The translations under genes were made by a program, and so were the position numbers. This document shows positions 16,388 to 25,342 of a stretch of 64,000 nucleotides of DNA, piece after piece; the stretch's first letter is position 1; each line of letters starts with the position of its first letter. The notes beneath the pieces were generated by a model. It searched no databases. It was not told where the DNA came from and saw only the letters and a list, made by a program, of their open reading frames with translations. This DNA is from JAHBNG01 sp039028975 (GTDB lineage: Bacteria; Chloroflexota; Anaerolineae; Caldilineales; Caldilineaceae), in contig JBCCHB010000019.1 of NCBI GenBank assembly GCA_039028975.1, forward strand, positions 70,709-134,708, read 5' to 3'.

Positions 16388-18583
16388 TTATGAGTAGTCC
16401 GCAGTCGTTTGGTCGCTTAGCCCAAAGCCGGTGTCATTCCTTTTGCGGTCTACCGATTCTGTATCTTGTACTGGGTAGGCAATCGCCAATGAGGTGCCGC
16501 ACCAGACGCAGTTGCTCTTCTTAGCATCTTGGGTTTGATGGCAGTTGGCGCAGCAAACCCGAATATCTGTTTCTCTATACAGGGATGGGTCGGATGGGCG
16601 AGCTGTATTAGATGGCGCAGCGCTGCTGGCCAACACAAAACCGCTAGTTGCCACAGCCTGATGGCTATGCGATGTTGAGTCGGCCATCTCTGAAATCAGG
16701 TCGTCTGCTTTGGTATTCCCTTCAGTTGCTGTAGGAACCATGCATTGACGATAGAGGAGTAGGCCACCAAATCCAAAGCTACAGGCTGCCACAGCTAGTG
16801 CCGTTACCCGCATGGCAGTTGGGCTAAAGGGAACCAGGATAATGGTCGTTACCAGCTCGAGCGTAATGAGCGTCAGCAGGCAGAAGATTATCTGATCCCG
16901 CTTAGCTCGGGATGCAACCGTTGCACCTAGGGGCGCACCAATGACAACGATAGGTAAGGCAACCAGCCAGTAGCTCCACGCCACACCGATATCCTGGAGA
17001 ACGAGGCCGTGGAGCGCAAAGCCAACAATCGAGTTGATTGCCATAATGATGACGGTTGTGGGTGTGCTGATCTTCTCGTTTATGCCAAAGGCTAGCGTTA
17101 AGACGATAAAGGTCAGCATGTCGATACCGGAGCCAGTGATGGCCGCAAACGTTCCACCGCAGATACCAATGGCCAAGAAGATACCACGTTCGGTTCCGGT
17201 CCAGCGATGCAGCGTGGCACGAGGTTCCCACTGTACACCCCAGCGGGAAATGATGAGCGCAAGACCAAAGACTGCCGCAGTAAAGGTGAAAAGAATTTTA
17301 GGGTATGGATTGGGCAAATGGACCCAAAAGGTACCAATGACCTGACCGATGACACCACCCAAGGTGGCCCATAAGATAACCCTTGGTAAGACTTTGACCC
17401 GTTGGATCAGAATCACAATGCCGGCCATGGTCATACCCACTGCCTGGATCATCAACCCAAATGTACGGGCATCCGTTGATGCAATGTGTAATACCTTGGT
17501 AAAGACTGGAAAAGCAATGGCTGCACCACCCTCTGCAGTTGCACCGGCCACAAACGAACCAAGCGTCATGGTTAACGATACAGGCCATAGCTCACGGAAA
17601 AGGTACCAACTGTCAGACCACATCATGTAGCTCCCCCATACGGCATAGAGCACCACAAGCAGAGATGGGTAGATGGCCTTTCGATGATTGATTTGGGGAA
17701 AATTTATTTTAGGGAGAACCGTGCTCTGGTCGTTCTGAAGTGTTGCTGGAGATACATTGCGTTTTGATATCGAAGGGCTACTATCTACGGTCGATCTCAA
17801 AGAAACTTTATAGCCGTTACCGTGTGCAATCGACATACGAATGAAGAGGATGCCCAGCAGGAGCCCCCCCAACATAAAGAGAATGAAGAGCAGCATGGCA
17901 GGATCATCAATGCTATGTGGACCAAAGTCACGAATATAGGGAACAACCATCCACGCTGTGAGGCAAGAGAGAATACCACTAAAAAGCAATAACCACCTTT
18001 CGGACGTGCGATGTCCACGCTCAAAGTGGGATTGGGCCACCAAAAAGAACGAGCGGCTGTAACGGGACAAAAAGGAATCTCCACCCAATGTGGCCCCAGC
18101 ATTGGCTGCGAGCAATCCACATTGAATCATGATATAGAATGCGGAAGGATTGACCACCCCTGCCAGCACAAAATTCAAGTTCATAAAGAGGCCGCTCAAT
18201 AGGGCCAAATTGGTCAGCGTGCCGGTCAGAATAGCTCCTCCTGCTAATAGTTCACCGATTATAATGATCCAACTCAGAATCAACGCATTCGGCTCAAAGA
18301 ATTGGATAATCAGTGTTTCATAAAACGGGAAGTAGACGGCATCGCTGGCGATCTGTGTTTGAAAGAATATGGGTAGCTTATGGCCAGATGTCCAGGCTGG
18401 ATCGAGCAATTTTTCGGCCCCTGCTCGTAGCCAGCCCAGCCCAATAAAAAGACGCAATGGCAACAAAAACGCTGCCCCCTTCATCATCTCTCTCTCCAAA
18501 TATGACCAAAGTCGCAATAGGCTGGATGTACTTTGGCTTGATGAACTTTGGCTTGATGAACCCTGTAAGATTAGTTGTGACAT
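16388..18583 (-). CDS. DoxX-like domain fused to a TauE/SafE (TSUP) transporter and a C-terminal zinc ribbon
   Basis: A 731-residue membrane protein. Residues ~33-185 resemble DoxX/TQO-small (LRLFIGLGWLRAGAEKLLDP). Residues ~330-610 are a TauE/SafE sulfite/organosulfonate exporter, with two repeats including FVAGATAEGGAAIAFP and GICGGTFAAITGSG. Residues 678-695 form a CxxC...CxxC zinc ribbon. I start at 18583 because AAGGAG precedes that ATG by 7 nt; the upstream ATG at 18661 falls inside a family B repeat. A Ser/Gln-rich stretch follows the start. The fusion suggests coupling of thiosulfate or quinone redox chemistry to export of a sulfur oxyanion. Confidence 0.85.
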   Translation of the reverse strand: MSQLILQGSSSQSSSSQSTSSLLRLWSYLEREMMKGAAFLLPLRLFIGLGWLRAGAEKLLDPAWTSGHKLPIFFQTQIASDAVYFPFYETLIIQFFEPNALILSWIIIIGELLAGGAILTGTLTNLALLSGLFMNLNFVLAGVVNPSAFYIMIQCGLLAANAGATLGGDSFLSRYSRSFFLVAQSHFERGHRTSERWLLLFSGILSCLTAWMVVPYIRDFGPHSIDDPAMLLFILFMLGGLLLGILFIRMSIAHGNGYKVSLRSTVDSSPSISKRNVSPATLQNDQSTVLPKINFPQINHRKAIYPSLLVVLYAVWGSYMMWSDSWYLFRELWPVSLTMTLGSFVAGATAEGGAAIAFPVFTKVLHIASTDARTFGLMIQAVGMTMAGIVILIQRVKVLPRVILWATLGGVIGQVIGTFWVHLPNPYPKILFTFTAAVFGLALIISRWGVQWEPRATLHRWTGTERGIFLAIGICGGTFAAITGSGIDMLTFIVLTLAFGINEKISTPTTVIIMAINSIVGFALHGLVLQDIGVAWSYWLVALPIVVIGAPLGATVASRAKRDQIIFCLLTLITLELVTTIILVPFSPTAMRVTALAVAACSFGFGGLLLYRQCMVPTATEGNTKADDLISEMADSTSHSHQAVATSGFVLASSAAPSNTARPSDPSLYRETDIRVCCANCHQTQDAKKSNCVWCGTSLAIAYPVQDTESVDRKRNDTGFGLSDQTTADYS

Positions 18584-18635
18584 CTGTTGTCTCCTTATAT
18601 TTGCTATCAATAGTTGCTTCTCACTGCTCTGTATA

Positions 18636-18770
18636 GATAACCAGTAAAAGCCTGTACCCATGACGATGGGTATGCCCTCTCTTCTCGAAATTTTCCAATC
18701 AGATTAGCCAATGGAATTTTCCAGAGTAGATTGGACAAGTATTGGTATAAGGCTTTTCTGGCGGACTATA
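18636..18770 (-). repeat. dispersed structured repeat, family B (reverse orientation)
   Basis: About 135 bp. On the minus strand it starts TATAGTCCGCCAGAAAAG and ends CAGGCTTTTACTGGTTATC, so the two ends can pair. A small hairpin ACCCAT-GACG-ATGGGT lies at 18656-18671 and a purine-rich GAGAAGAGAGG block beside it. It matches copies at 46261-46369 and 62988-63118. It overlaps the spurious upstream start of the DoxX fusion gene. Confidence 0.75.
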
Positions 18771-19115
18771 TCTTGGTAAATCTTCCGCGTCATCTGCAAC
18801 AGCAACTTCATACTTGTTGTGTCATAAGTGGCTGTGTTACATTTCATAACGAAGAAAAATTCATTCCATTACACTTTGTGAAGAAAAGATTAAGGTTCGT
18901 AGGGGGTGCGTATGCCAGGGGGCGTAATGAAGTAAGACTGCTACGCCAAAGTGGGATTGGTCATAATTGGCGCATTTCCCCCTTGCACGCTCGGCCACAG
19001 TCGTGAAGCGACTTGAGAATTATTCGATGGGGTTATATTCGGGTAGATTATTCATATCTATGACGGGATTGGGCGTATAAAGAATAAATACACAAAAGGG
19101 CTAACGTACACAAAG
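18771..19115. other. gene-free interval between divergent genes
   Basis: 345 bp between the family B repeat and the M20 hydrolase start. A plus-strand ORF (18731-19006) begins inside the repeat and has no recognisable protein character. No convincing promoter or RNA gene seen. Confidence 0.4.
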
Positions 19116-20333
19116 ATGAATAGACTACCTTTTCTCGATGGCGAACAATTAATGGATGATCTCTTTGCGCTGGGACAAATTGGTCGTAACGAAGAAGGGG
19201 GCATCGATCGGATTGCATACGGCCAAACAGATTTAGAGGGCCGAGAGTGGGCTGAGCAATGTATGGTCAAGGCAGGGTTGACCGTGAGGCGAGATAGCGC
19301 GGGCAATACCATCGGTCGCTATGAAGGTACAGAGAATTTGCCTGCAATTTTGATCGGTTCCCATACGGATACGGTACCCAGTGGAGGCATCTATGATGGA
19401 GCGTTGGGTGTTTTGGCGGGGATAGCTTGCATACGCGCATTGCACAACAGCGGACAGCGCTTGCGTCACCCCGTTGAAATTATCAACTTTATGGCTGAGG
19501 AGGCCACCATGCCTGGAGGAACGTTGGGTAGTCTAGCACTCGTCAAGACGCCAGACGCTGCTCTTTTCGAGCACCCTGCTTGGGATGGCCAACCAGCAAG
19601 AGAACATATATCCAGGGCTGGCATCGATCTATCTCGTCTGCACGAAGCGCTACGCAAGCCCGAAAGCGTTGCTGCCTTCATTGAACTGCATGTGGAACAA
19701 GGAGAGACGCTTGAGTTAAGCCAAACCTCGATTGGGGTTGTCCAAGGGATTGTAGGAATTCGGCGTTATGCTGTCTCCTTTTTCGGTCATGCCAACCATG
19801 CGGGGACGACGCAAATGGCTCGGCGCCAGGATGCGCTGGTAGCGGCTGCGCCTTTTATCCTTCACGTTCGAGATGTGGCCGTTGAACACGACATTGTGGG
19901 GACAATTGGTAAGGTAGACGTGCTACCAGGTGCGTCGAATGTCATTCCAGGAAGGGTTGATCTGAGCTTAGAGATTCGAGGATTGGATGAGCAAGTTTTG
20001 GATCAGGCCGAGAGTGCTTTGGGACTCTACGCCAAATCTGCTGGCGCAACATTTGAGAGGATCTCAGCCAAAAACGCGGTCCAGTCCGATCCAAAGCTGC
20101 TCACGGCCTTGATTGAGGCCTGTCAGGAGTTGGAGATATCATATATGGAGATGCCAAGCGGTGCCGGCCACGATGCTATGAACATGGAATCCCTTTGTCC
20201 CATGGCCATGCTCTTTGTGCCAAGCCGAGACGGAATCAGCCATGCACCTGGCGAATATACGGCACCAGAAGAGTGTATTCGCGGTGCTCAAGTGTTGCTG
20301 GCTGGGCTGGTGAGGATTGATGAGATGATCTGA
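19116..20333 (+). CDS. M20-family Zn-dependent amidohydrolase (N-carbamoyl-L-amino acid hydrolase/allantoate amidohydrolase-like)
   Basis: A 405-residue dinuclear-zinc amidase of the HyuC/AllC group, which hydrolyses N-carbamoyl amino acids, allantoate or ureido compounds. Key segments are GSHTDTVPSGGIYDG (metal His/Asp), FMAEEATMPGG (Glu), ELHVEQGETLE (His), the dimerisation-domain VVQGIVGIRRY, and the late SGAGHDAMNM and SHAPGEYT. The length is normal for the family. The N-terminus (LMDDLFALGQIGRNEEGG) is also typical. It stands alone, so the substrate cannot be settled from context. Confidence 0.9.
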   Translation: MNRLPFLDGEQLMDDLFALGQIGRNEEGGIDRIAYGQTDLEGREWAEQCMVKAGLTVRRDSAGNTIGRYEGTENLPAILIGSHTDTVPSGGIYDGALGVLAGIACIRALHNSGQRLRHPVEIINFMAEEATMPGGTLGSLALVKTPDAALFEHPAWDGQPAREHISRAGIDLSRLHEALRKPESVAAFIELHVEQGETLELSQTSIGVVQGIVGIRRYAVSFFGHANHAGTTQMARRQDALVAAAPFILHVRDVAVEHDIVGTIGKVDVLPGASNVIPGRVDLSLEIRGLDEQVLDQAESALGLYAKSAGATFERISAKNAVQSDPKLLTALIEACQELEISYMEMPSGAGHDAMNMESLCPMAMLFVPSRDGISHAPGEYTAPEECIRGAQVLLAGLVRIDEMI

Positions 20334-20364
20334 GTGGCTCAAACAGATCCCATGTGTTTGACAG

Positions 20365-20406
20365 GGTTTTCGTATGGACAAGATAATTCAAGCCCATACG
20401 AAAACC
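20365..20406. terminator. hairpin between convergent genes, possible terminator
   Basis: GGTTTTCGTATGG (20365-20377) pairs perfectly with 20394-20406 over a 16-nt loop. It lies between the M20 gene and the tethered sigma factor gene. No strong T-tract follows on either strand, so termination is plausible but not certain. Confidence 0.5.
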
Positions 20407-20446
20407 AGCTGAAATGTCGAAGAGCCGTTCTCGTTTTGTATATGTG

Positions 20447-22933
20447 TTACTTTCCTCTTGGCTTGCCCTGTTTTGAACGGCTTTGCCCAGAATTATCCTG
20501 CTCAGAGCTACTTTGTCCAGAGTTACTTTGTCCAGAACTATTCTGCTCAGAACTATTTTGTCTTGAATTGCTCTGGCCTGGGTCATCGACCCTCGGGCTA
20601 TTCTCTTCAGAGTTGCTCGGACTTGGACCGCCTTGATCTGATCTGCCCTGCCCAGAATCTCCTTGTCCAGAATCTCCTTGTCCAGAGCCTCCCTCTCCAG
20701 AATCTCCTTCACCTGAGTCATTTTGCCTTGATTCGCCCTGACCGGAATTATTCTGCCCCGATTCGTTCCGTCTGGTTTCACCTTGTCGAGGTCTTCGCTG
20801 CTCAGAGTTTTCTTCCCCAGAGTTTTCTTCCCCAGAGTCTACCTCTCCGGAACTGTTCGGATCGGATGCGCTCTGAACCAGCCCACCTGACTCACCCTGA
20901 TCTGTTTCCTCAGATACCCGATTATTCTGTTCCGGACGGGACCGATTGCTCTGCCCCTTTCCGGAACCATTGCTGGTGCTATTGCTAGGGCTATCTGCCA
21001 CTTCCGTGTTTTGGATACCGCTTTGGGGGCTAGGTTCTTCGCCGGATTCAACACTGGGTCCATCAGTATCACTCCCGCCCTGGCTTCCATTTTGACGTTC
21101 ACCTTGGGCTAACGTCGGCACCTCGACGGGCTTGCTTTCAAGTTCCTCCGTTTGGTGCTGAGTGCTTGTGGTATCATTCGACCCAGTGTTTGCCCCCACT
21201 GTAGGGACGATCGGAACAATAGGCTCAGTAGCTGGAAGGGGGGCTTCAGTAAAGCCATCTGGTTGAGCGAGCGTGCTGGTTAACTGATTTTCACTCTGTG
21301 CTGAAGACCCCTCAGAACCCTCTTCCAGCTTGGTTACAGTGGGTGCAGCAACTTCAGCAACTTCAACTGTCTCAGTCGTCGTAGCTGCTTCTACCGATTC
21401 GGTGGTGACAGCCGCCTCCGCTGCATCACTGATAATAGTGGCCTCACTACTCGCAATGACCTCACTATTTCTAGAATCATTGAAGTTCTCTGTCTCGGTA
21501 GTATCTTGAATATCTTGAGTTAGATCACCTGTCTCTATGTCGGCACTTCTTTGTTCAAGCCCCACTGACTGATCAGTATTTGCCTCGATGCTAGGCCCAT
21601 CGACTTCTCTATAGACACGTTGAGCGCTTGGATCCAGTGTAGCCTCTTGTATCGTTGTCTGCTCAGTTCTCTGTTCAATTGCCTGCTCAAGTGTTTGCTC
21701 TACCACTGGTTCAGAAAAGACTACGCTGCTATCTTCTTCCTGAGCTACCTCTTGACTCAGATGTGGACTGTCACCAATACTTGGAATTACATCCGAATTA
21801 TCGCCATCCCCACTGTTGACAACCACCGGTGCTGGTAAGAGCTGTCCTTCTGAATTATCCAGCTCCTGATGTTGATTGGATTCGGAATTATCTAAACCCG
21901 TGGGCTGGGGTACGACTTCCTGGATGGTCGATTGTATTTTTTCTGTTGCATCAATAGCCGGCTGAAGAGCCGCGTTCAGTGATTCGGATCCACCTGCTAG
22001 GAGTTCCACTAAAGTGTCTCTATGGGCATTAAGTGATGGCCCCAAGGTTGTTACCAGTTCCTGTGCCAATTCTGGATCTGTCTGAGCAACCATTCGCAAG
22101 GATGTTTCCATCCCCGTTAGATGGGCTGTCAGTCGCGCAACCGCGATTTGGACATCATCGACTCGATCTGCCGCAATCAACATTTCAATTTCGACTAACC
22201 GACGTGCCGTGTAATTTGTATAGAGTCGGGCGTCTCCAGAATCATCAACTAAAGTTAAGAGGGTATCTTCTATATCGATCCGAGTCGTATACAAGGCATC
22301 ACCTGGAAGCGCATTGGTTGTCGAGCGAATGGCTTTTATCCCAATGCCCATTGATGCAAATGCGGCTAGAATAGCAATCCAAGTAACGGCTTGCTGATTG
22401 AGCGCCTTTTGCAGGGCATTCAGTGCTCGGTGCTGCAAGACTCGTACGGCATTTACCTTCCGATCCAGTGCCTGTGCTGTCTCATCATAATCCATATTGT
22501 AGAGAAAACGGTAGGAGAGTACATCCTTATAGACAGGCTTAATATGCTCCATCGCCTCCTGAACCTGCTCCGAACGTTCTTGGGAGAGGGTCACTTCTTC
22601 GGGGGTACGGCGCTCATCCGGAATTACCGAGAGATCGTCCCAGGGAACCGTCTCTTTATGTTTGCGGTAGTGATCCACAACAGCATTGTGGGCAATGCGA
22701 TAGAGCCAAGCTCGGAAGGGGGCTACAGTTGGCTTGTACCGATCCAAGGCCATCCACGCTTTGGCAAAGACAGTTTGCGTTATATTTTCTGATTCGTACA
22801 CCTCGCCTACCCGCTTGTGGATATAACGATAGATAGCATCGAGGTTCCGCTGATAAAGTACGGCAAATGCGTCCTGATTGCCGTTTTGGGCCAACACAAT
22901 GGCCTCACGATCTGATATGGCGCTTAGATCCAA
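20447..22933 (-). CDS. ECF-type sigma factor fused to a membrane anchor, DUF5667-like domain and long disordered exported tail
   Basis: An 828-residue protein. Residues ~25-95 are sigma region 2 (ENITQTVFAKAWMALDRY; FRAWLYRIAHNAVVDHYRK). Residues ~120-178 are region 4 (YRFLYNMDYDETAQAL, RVLQHRALNAL). A single membrane helix follows (~182-200), then a DUF5667-like extracytoplasmic domain (~205-315; NALPGDALYTTRIDIED) and about 500 disordered residues. The tail ends in SG/QN/SE repeats and a basic KQGKPRGK. The TTG start at 22933 follows AAGGAG by 8 nt. A sigma factor joined to a transmembrane and outer segment suggests signal-dependent release or membrane-tethered transcription. No separate anti-sigma factor is seen. 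Confidence 0.87.
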   Translation of the reverse strand: MDLSAISDREAIVLAQNGNQDAFAVLYQRNLDAIYRYIHKRVGEVYESENITQTVFAKAWMALDRYKPTVAPFRAWLYRIAHNAVVDHYRKHKETVPWDDLSVIPDERRTPEEVTLSQERSEQVQEAMEHIKPVYKDVLSYRFLYNMDYDETAQALDRKVNAVRVLQHRALNALQKALNQQAVTWIAILAAFASMGIGIKAIRSTTNALPGDALYTTRIDIEDTLLTLVDDSGDARLYTNYTARRLVEIEMLIAADRVDDVQIAVARLTAHLTGMETSLRMVAQTDPELAQELVTTLGPSLNAHRDTLVELLAGGSESLNAALQPAIDATEKIQSTIQEVVPQPTGLDNSESNQHQELDNSEGQLLPAPVVVNSGDGDNSDVIPSIGDSPHLSQEVAQEEDSSVVFSEPVVEQTLEQAIEQRTEQTTIQEATLDPSAQRVYREVDGPSIEANTDQSVGLEQRSADIETGDLTQDIQDTTETENFNDSRNSEVIASSEATIISDAAEAAVTTESVEAATTTETVEVAEVAAPTVTKLEEGSEGSSAQSENQLTSTLAQPDGFTEAPLPATEPIVPIVPTVGANTGSNDTTSTQHQTEELESKPVEVPTLAQGERQNGSQGGSDTDGPSVESGEEPSPQSGIQNTEVADSPSNSTSNGSGKGQSNRSRPEQNNRVSEETDQGESGGLVQSASDPNSSGEVDSGEENSGEENSEQRRPRQGETRRNESGQNNSGQGESRQNDSGEGDSGEGGSGQGDSGQGDSGQGRSDQGGPSPSNSEENSPRVDDPGQSNSRQNSSEQNSSGQSNSGQSSSEQDNSGQSRSKQGKPRGK

Positions 22934-23417
22934 TTTGACTACTCCTTATAACGCTGGTGCAAGCAGGGTTTCACCTTAGCCCGAGTCGAACGTTCCTTAT
23001 AAACGAACGAGAATTGGAGATAAAGGAGGGTGAGAAACCCAATCTGGCGGCAACGATTTTGTGTATTCAATCCATCTAGGAACGGGAATTAAACAACCTG
23101 AGCACTTGAAGGGGCTACACCCGATTAAAACGCGTAAGTTATTTACAACTCATTCCTGCTATTCGGCCCAAATTGAGCGTAGCTGGGATTGGATATAGAG
23201 AAGAACTACGCGCCCGAGAAAACAAGCCATTTCCTTTGTCATCTATGTCAGAACCGAGTCTAGATGGTATTCTTTAAGAGATGATAGGAAGAGCTTACAG
23301 CAAAGTTATTGAGATTTTGTTTAGATTTTATGGAGATTTGGGGCTAGCGCAATCAAGTTGCCTTCTCACCCAAATTCCGTATGAGTTGCGTATTATTCGG
23401 CACATGCAGGAGGAAAG
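22934..23417. other. gene-free interval, 484 bp
   Basis: Lies between the divergent sigma-factor and cupin genes. I see no ORF with protein character, no tRNA and no clear operator. Confidence 0.4.
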
Positions 23418-23780
23418 TTGAACCATCTACATGCTGACACAACCGAAGCAAAGGGCTGGTATGCTGGTCCTTGGGATTCATCAGTTCCGGTTGCTCTCGG
23501 TTATGCCAACGAAGGCATCGACATTGCACACCATCACGAGACTATGTTTGAAATTTACTTGGTGGCTCAGGGCGAAAGTGTCGCAATTGTCGACGGAATT
23601 CGGGTATCACTCAAGGCAAGGGATGTGCTTGTCGTCGAGCCAGGGGAAGTGCATACGTTTGTCGAGAGCACCGATGATTACTTCCACTTTGTGGTACAGA
23701 CTCCTTTTGTTCCAGGGGATAAGGTTGTCAAGGAAATGGGGATCAGAGAGTGGGCAGAAGAGAACGGAGAGTTAAATTGA
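23418..23780 (+). CDS. small cupin-domain protein
   Basis: A 120-residue single-domain cupin. The two cupin motifs are visible: HHHETMFEIYLVAQG with the metal-binding histidines and Glu, and EPGEVHTF with the later His. The start is TTG at 23418 preceded by a perfect AGGAGG. Its stop overlaps the start of the P-loop kinase gene. The substrate is unknown; small cupins often bind sugars, act as isomerases or sense small molecules. Confidence 0.8.
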   Translation: MNHLHADTTEAKGWYAGPWDSSVPVALGYANEGIDIAHHHETMFEIYLVAQGESVAIVDGIRVSLKARDVLVVEPGEVHTFVESTDDYFHFVVQTPFVPGDKVVKEMGIREWAEENGELN

Positions 23781-24283
23781 TACTCATTTTGACAGGGCCA
23801 CCTGCTGCGGGGAAAAGTACGATTGGACCATTGGTGGCAAAACAACTTGACCGCTGTACGGTGATCGATACGGACTTGGTGCGCCTTATGGTTGTTCAGC
23901 CGCATATCGCGCCGTGGTTGGGTGAGGAAGGGCGTTTTCAACTACATCTTGGTGCAAAAAATAGTTGCATGTTGGCGCGTAATTTTGCCGAAGAGGGATT
24001 TCACGTTGTTCTGTTGGATGTTTTGACAGATGAGTCAGCTCGTATCTATCGGATGAACTTGGCTGATTTGACGCATAAGATTGTACTGTTGATGCCATCG
24101 CTAGATGAATCATTGGCACGCAATCGTGCGAGAGGACAGTTTCTCACAGATGATGAGGTGGAATTGTTATACGATTGGGAGCGTAACTTCTTAGACTTTG
24201 ATCATAAGATCGACAACACGTGTCTGGATGCCGATCTAGTTTCCAAGGATCTGGTTTCCTTTTTTGGGCATAGCGAGCAATGA
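23777..24283 (+). CDS. P-loop kinase/chloramphenicol phosphotransferase-like protein
   Basis: About 168 residues. The Walker A motif GPPAAGKST follows the first strand (LILILT), and a DTDLVR motif resembles shikimate/gluconate-kinase and Cpt-like proteins. I place the start at TTG 23777 (overlapping the cupin stop as TTGA, with GGAGAG upstream). The longer ORF from ATG 23750 adds nine mostly charged residues. It is translated with the preceding cupin and the following membrane protein (4-bp ATGA overlap). The phosphate acceptor is unknown. Confidence 0.72.
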   Translation: MILILTGPPAAGKSTIGPLVAKQLDRCTVIDTDLVRLMVVQPHIAPWLGEEGRFQLHLGAKNSCMLARNFAEEGFHVVLLDVLTDESARIYRMNLADLTHKIVLLMPSLDESLARNRARGQFLTDDEVELLYDWERNFLDFDHKIDNTCLDADLVSKDLVSFFGHSEQ

Positions 24284-24609
24284 ACCGATCTAAACCACTT
24301 CAAATTAGCTTTTGGGAGCCTTTGGCGCTTGGCCTATGTAATGTACTGATTGGCGGGTTTGTTCATGAACCAATGGCTCGTATGGGAGTTCTTGCACTCT
24401 TGGTTGTTGGGTGGGGACTCTATTGCTGGTGGAGTAGACGCAATAGCTACAAACTCTACCTTTATACCCTGATTGGGCTTGCTCTCTTTGGTCTATTGAT
24501 GTGGATCAATCCCCTCTTACCCTGGTGGATATTCACTGCCGGAGTTACTGTTGGGGCGGTGACGCTCTTTCTGGTTATTCACTTAAAAGTATGGGAACTA
24601 CTGCGGTAG
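24280..24609 (+). CDS. small membrane protein
   Basis: A 109-residue protein with about four hydrophobic helices separated by short basic loops. No family recognised. It overlaps the kinase gene by 4 bp and is probably the last gene of the three-gene operon. Confidence 0.65.
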   Translation: MNRSKPLQISFWEPLALGLCNVLIGGFVHEPMARMGVLALLVVGWGLYCWWSRRNSYKLYLYTLIGLALFGLLMWINPLLPWWIFTAGVTVGAVTLFLVIHLKVWELLR

Positions 24610-25342
24610 TAGTGCTTTTTCGACAAATATATATGTTTAAATTTCAGATAAAGCATTCTTTTCCCTCGTCTAGTGGTGTTACTTTATCACGACCGCCAGT
24701 AAAACCTGACTCAGATTCTCTATACGTCACCGGCTGTGGATAAGAAATACGTACTATTGCGGATAGAAAATCTATGAAATTTCCTGTAAACTGTATAATG
24801 ATTACGACTGAATTGATATCTAATAATCTCTCATTGACGTAGCGATCTTCTGATACCGTCTCCGCTGCAAATGCTCGTTTGGTTCCTCTGTTAAAGCTCC
24901 GAAAAACACCTATCTCAAAATGATCGCGATATCACTTCTTTCACTCCATAGGCGTATCCGGGATCTGACATCCAGGATCTGACACCTAAATCGAAGGATA
25001 TCAGAGCGAATTCACGCTCCGAACCAGTGAGGTTTGTGAATTCCATACAGAGTCATTTTTTTGATCAGGCATGATGTAACTTTCGCAGTGTAAAGGCCTA
25101 TATATGCTCAGATAGAGCTAGTTCCCGTGAATTTCCCCATCTTATGGGGATGCTCTTCCTTTCTAGGCGTTCCTTGCCCACCCAATTACATGCCGGGACA
25201 AACTTTACTGGCGACAATCAGTGGACCGCAGCCAGCTTTTCCCAGTCCTTCCAGGGAACGGTTGCTCAACTCAAAGTCGGCTCTGTTGACGTCTCTCATT
25301 GCTGTCAGTAGACAGCAAGATTGAAGTAAGGAATTGGTTCAG
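24610..25342. other. gene-free interval upstream of the giant surface protein, 733 bp
   Basis: AT-rich and without convincing ORFs. It holds a duplicated GGATCTGACA (near 24960 and 24975), an inverted repeat GAATTCAC/GTGAATTC around 25009-25045, and a hairpin CCCCAT/ATGGGG near 25135-25149. The last resembles the small hairpin of family B, but the surrounding repeat is not there. A long leader or distant promoter for the surface protein is possible. Confidence 0.4.

Noticed and set aside
18584..18661. Upstream start of the DoxX-TauE/SafE gene
   Set aside because: The first codons are encoded by the family B repeat, while AAGGAG sits correctly before the ATG at 18583.
18731..19006. Plus-strand ORF of 91 codons
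   Set aside because: It starts inside a family B repeat, has no ribosome-binding site and no protein-like composition.
25133..25150. Further family B copy or terminator (CCCCAT/ATGGGG hairpin)
   Set aside because: Only the mini-hairpin matches; the paired ends and purine block of family B are missing, and no T-run follows.
25127..25324. Plus-strand ORF of 65 codons upstream of the surface protein
   Set aside because: No ribosome-binding site, low-complexity Pro/Ser composition, and overlaps hairpin sequences.
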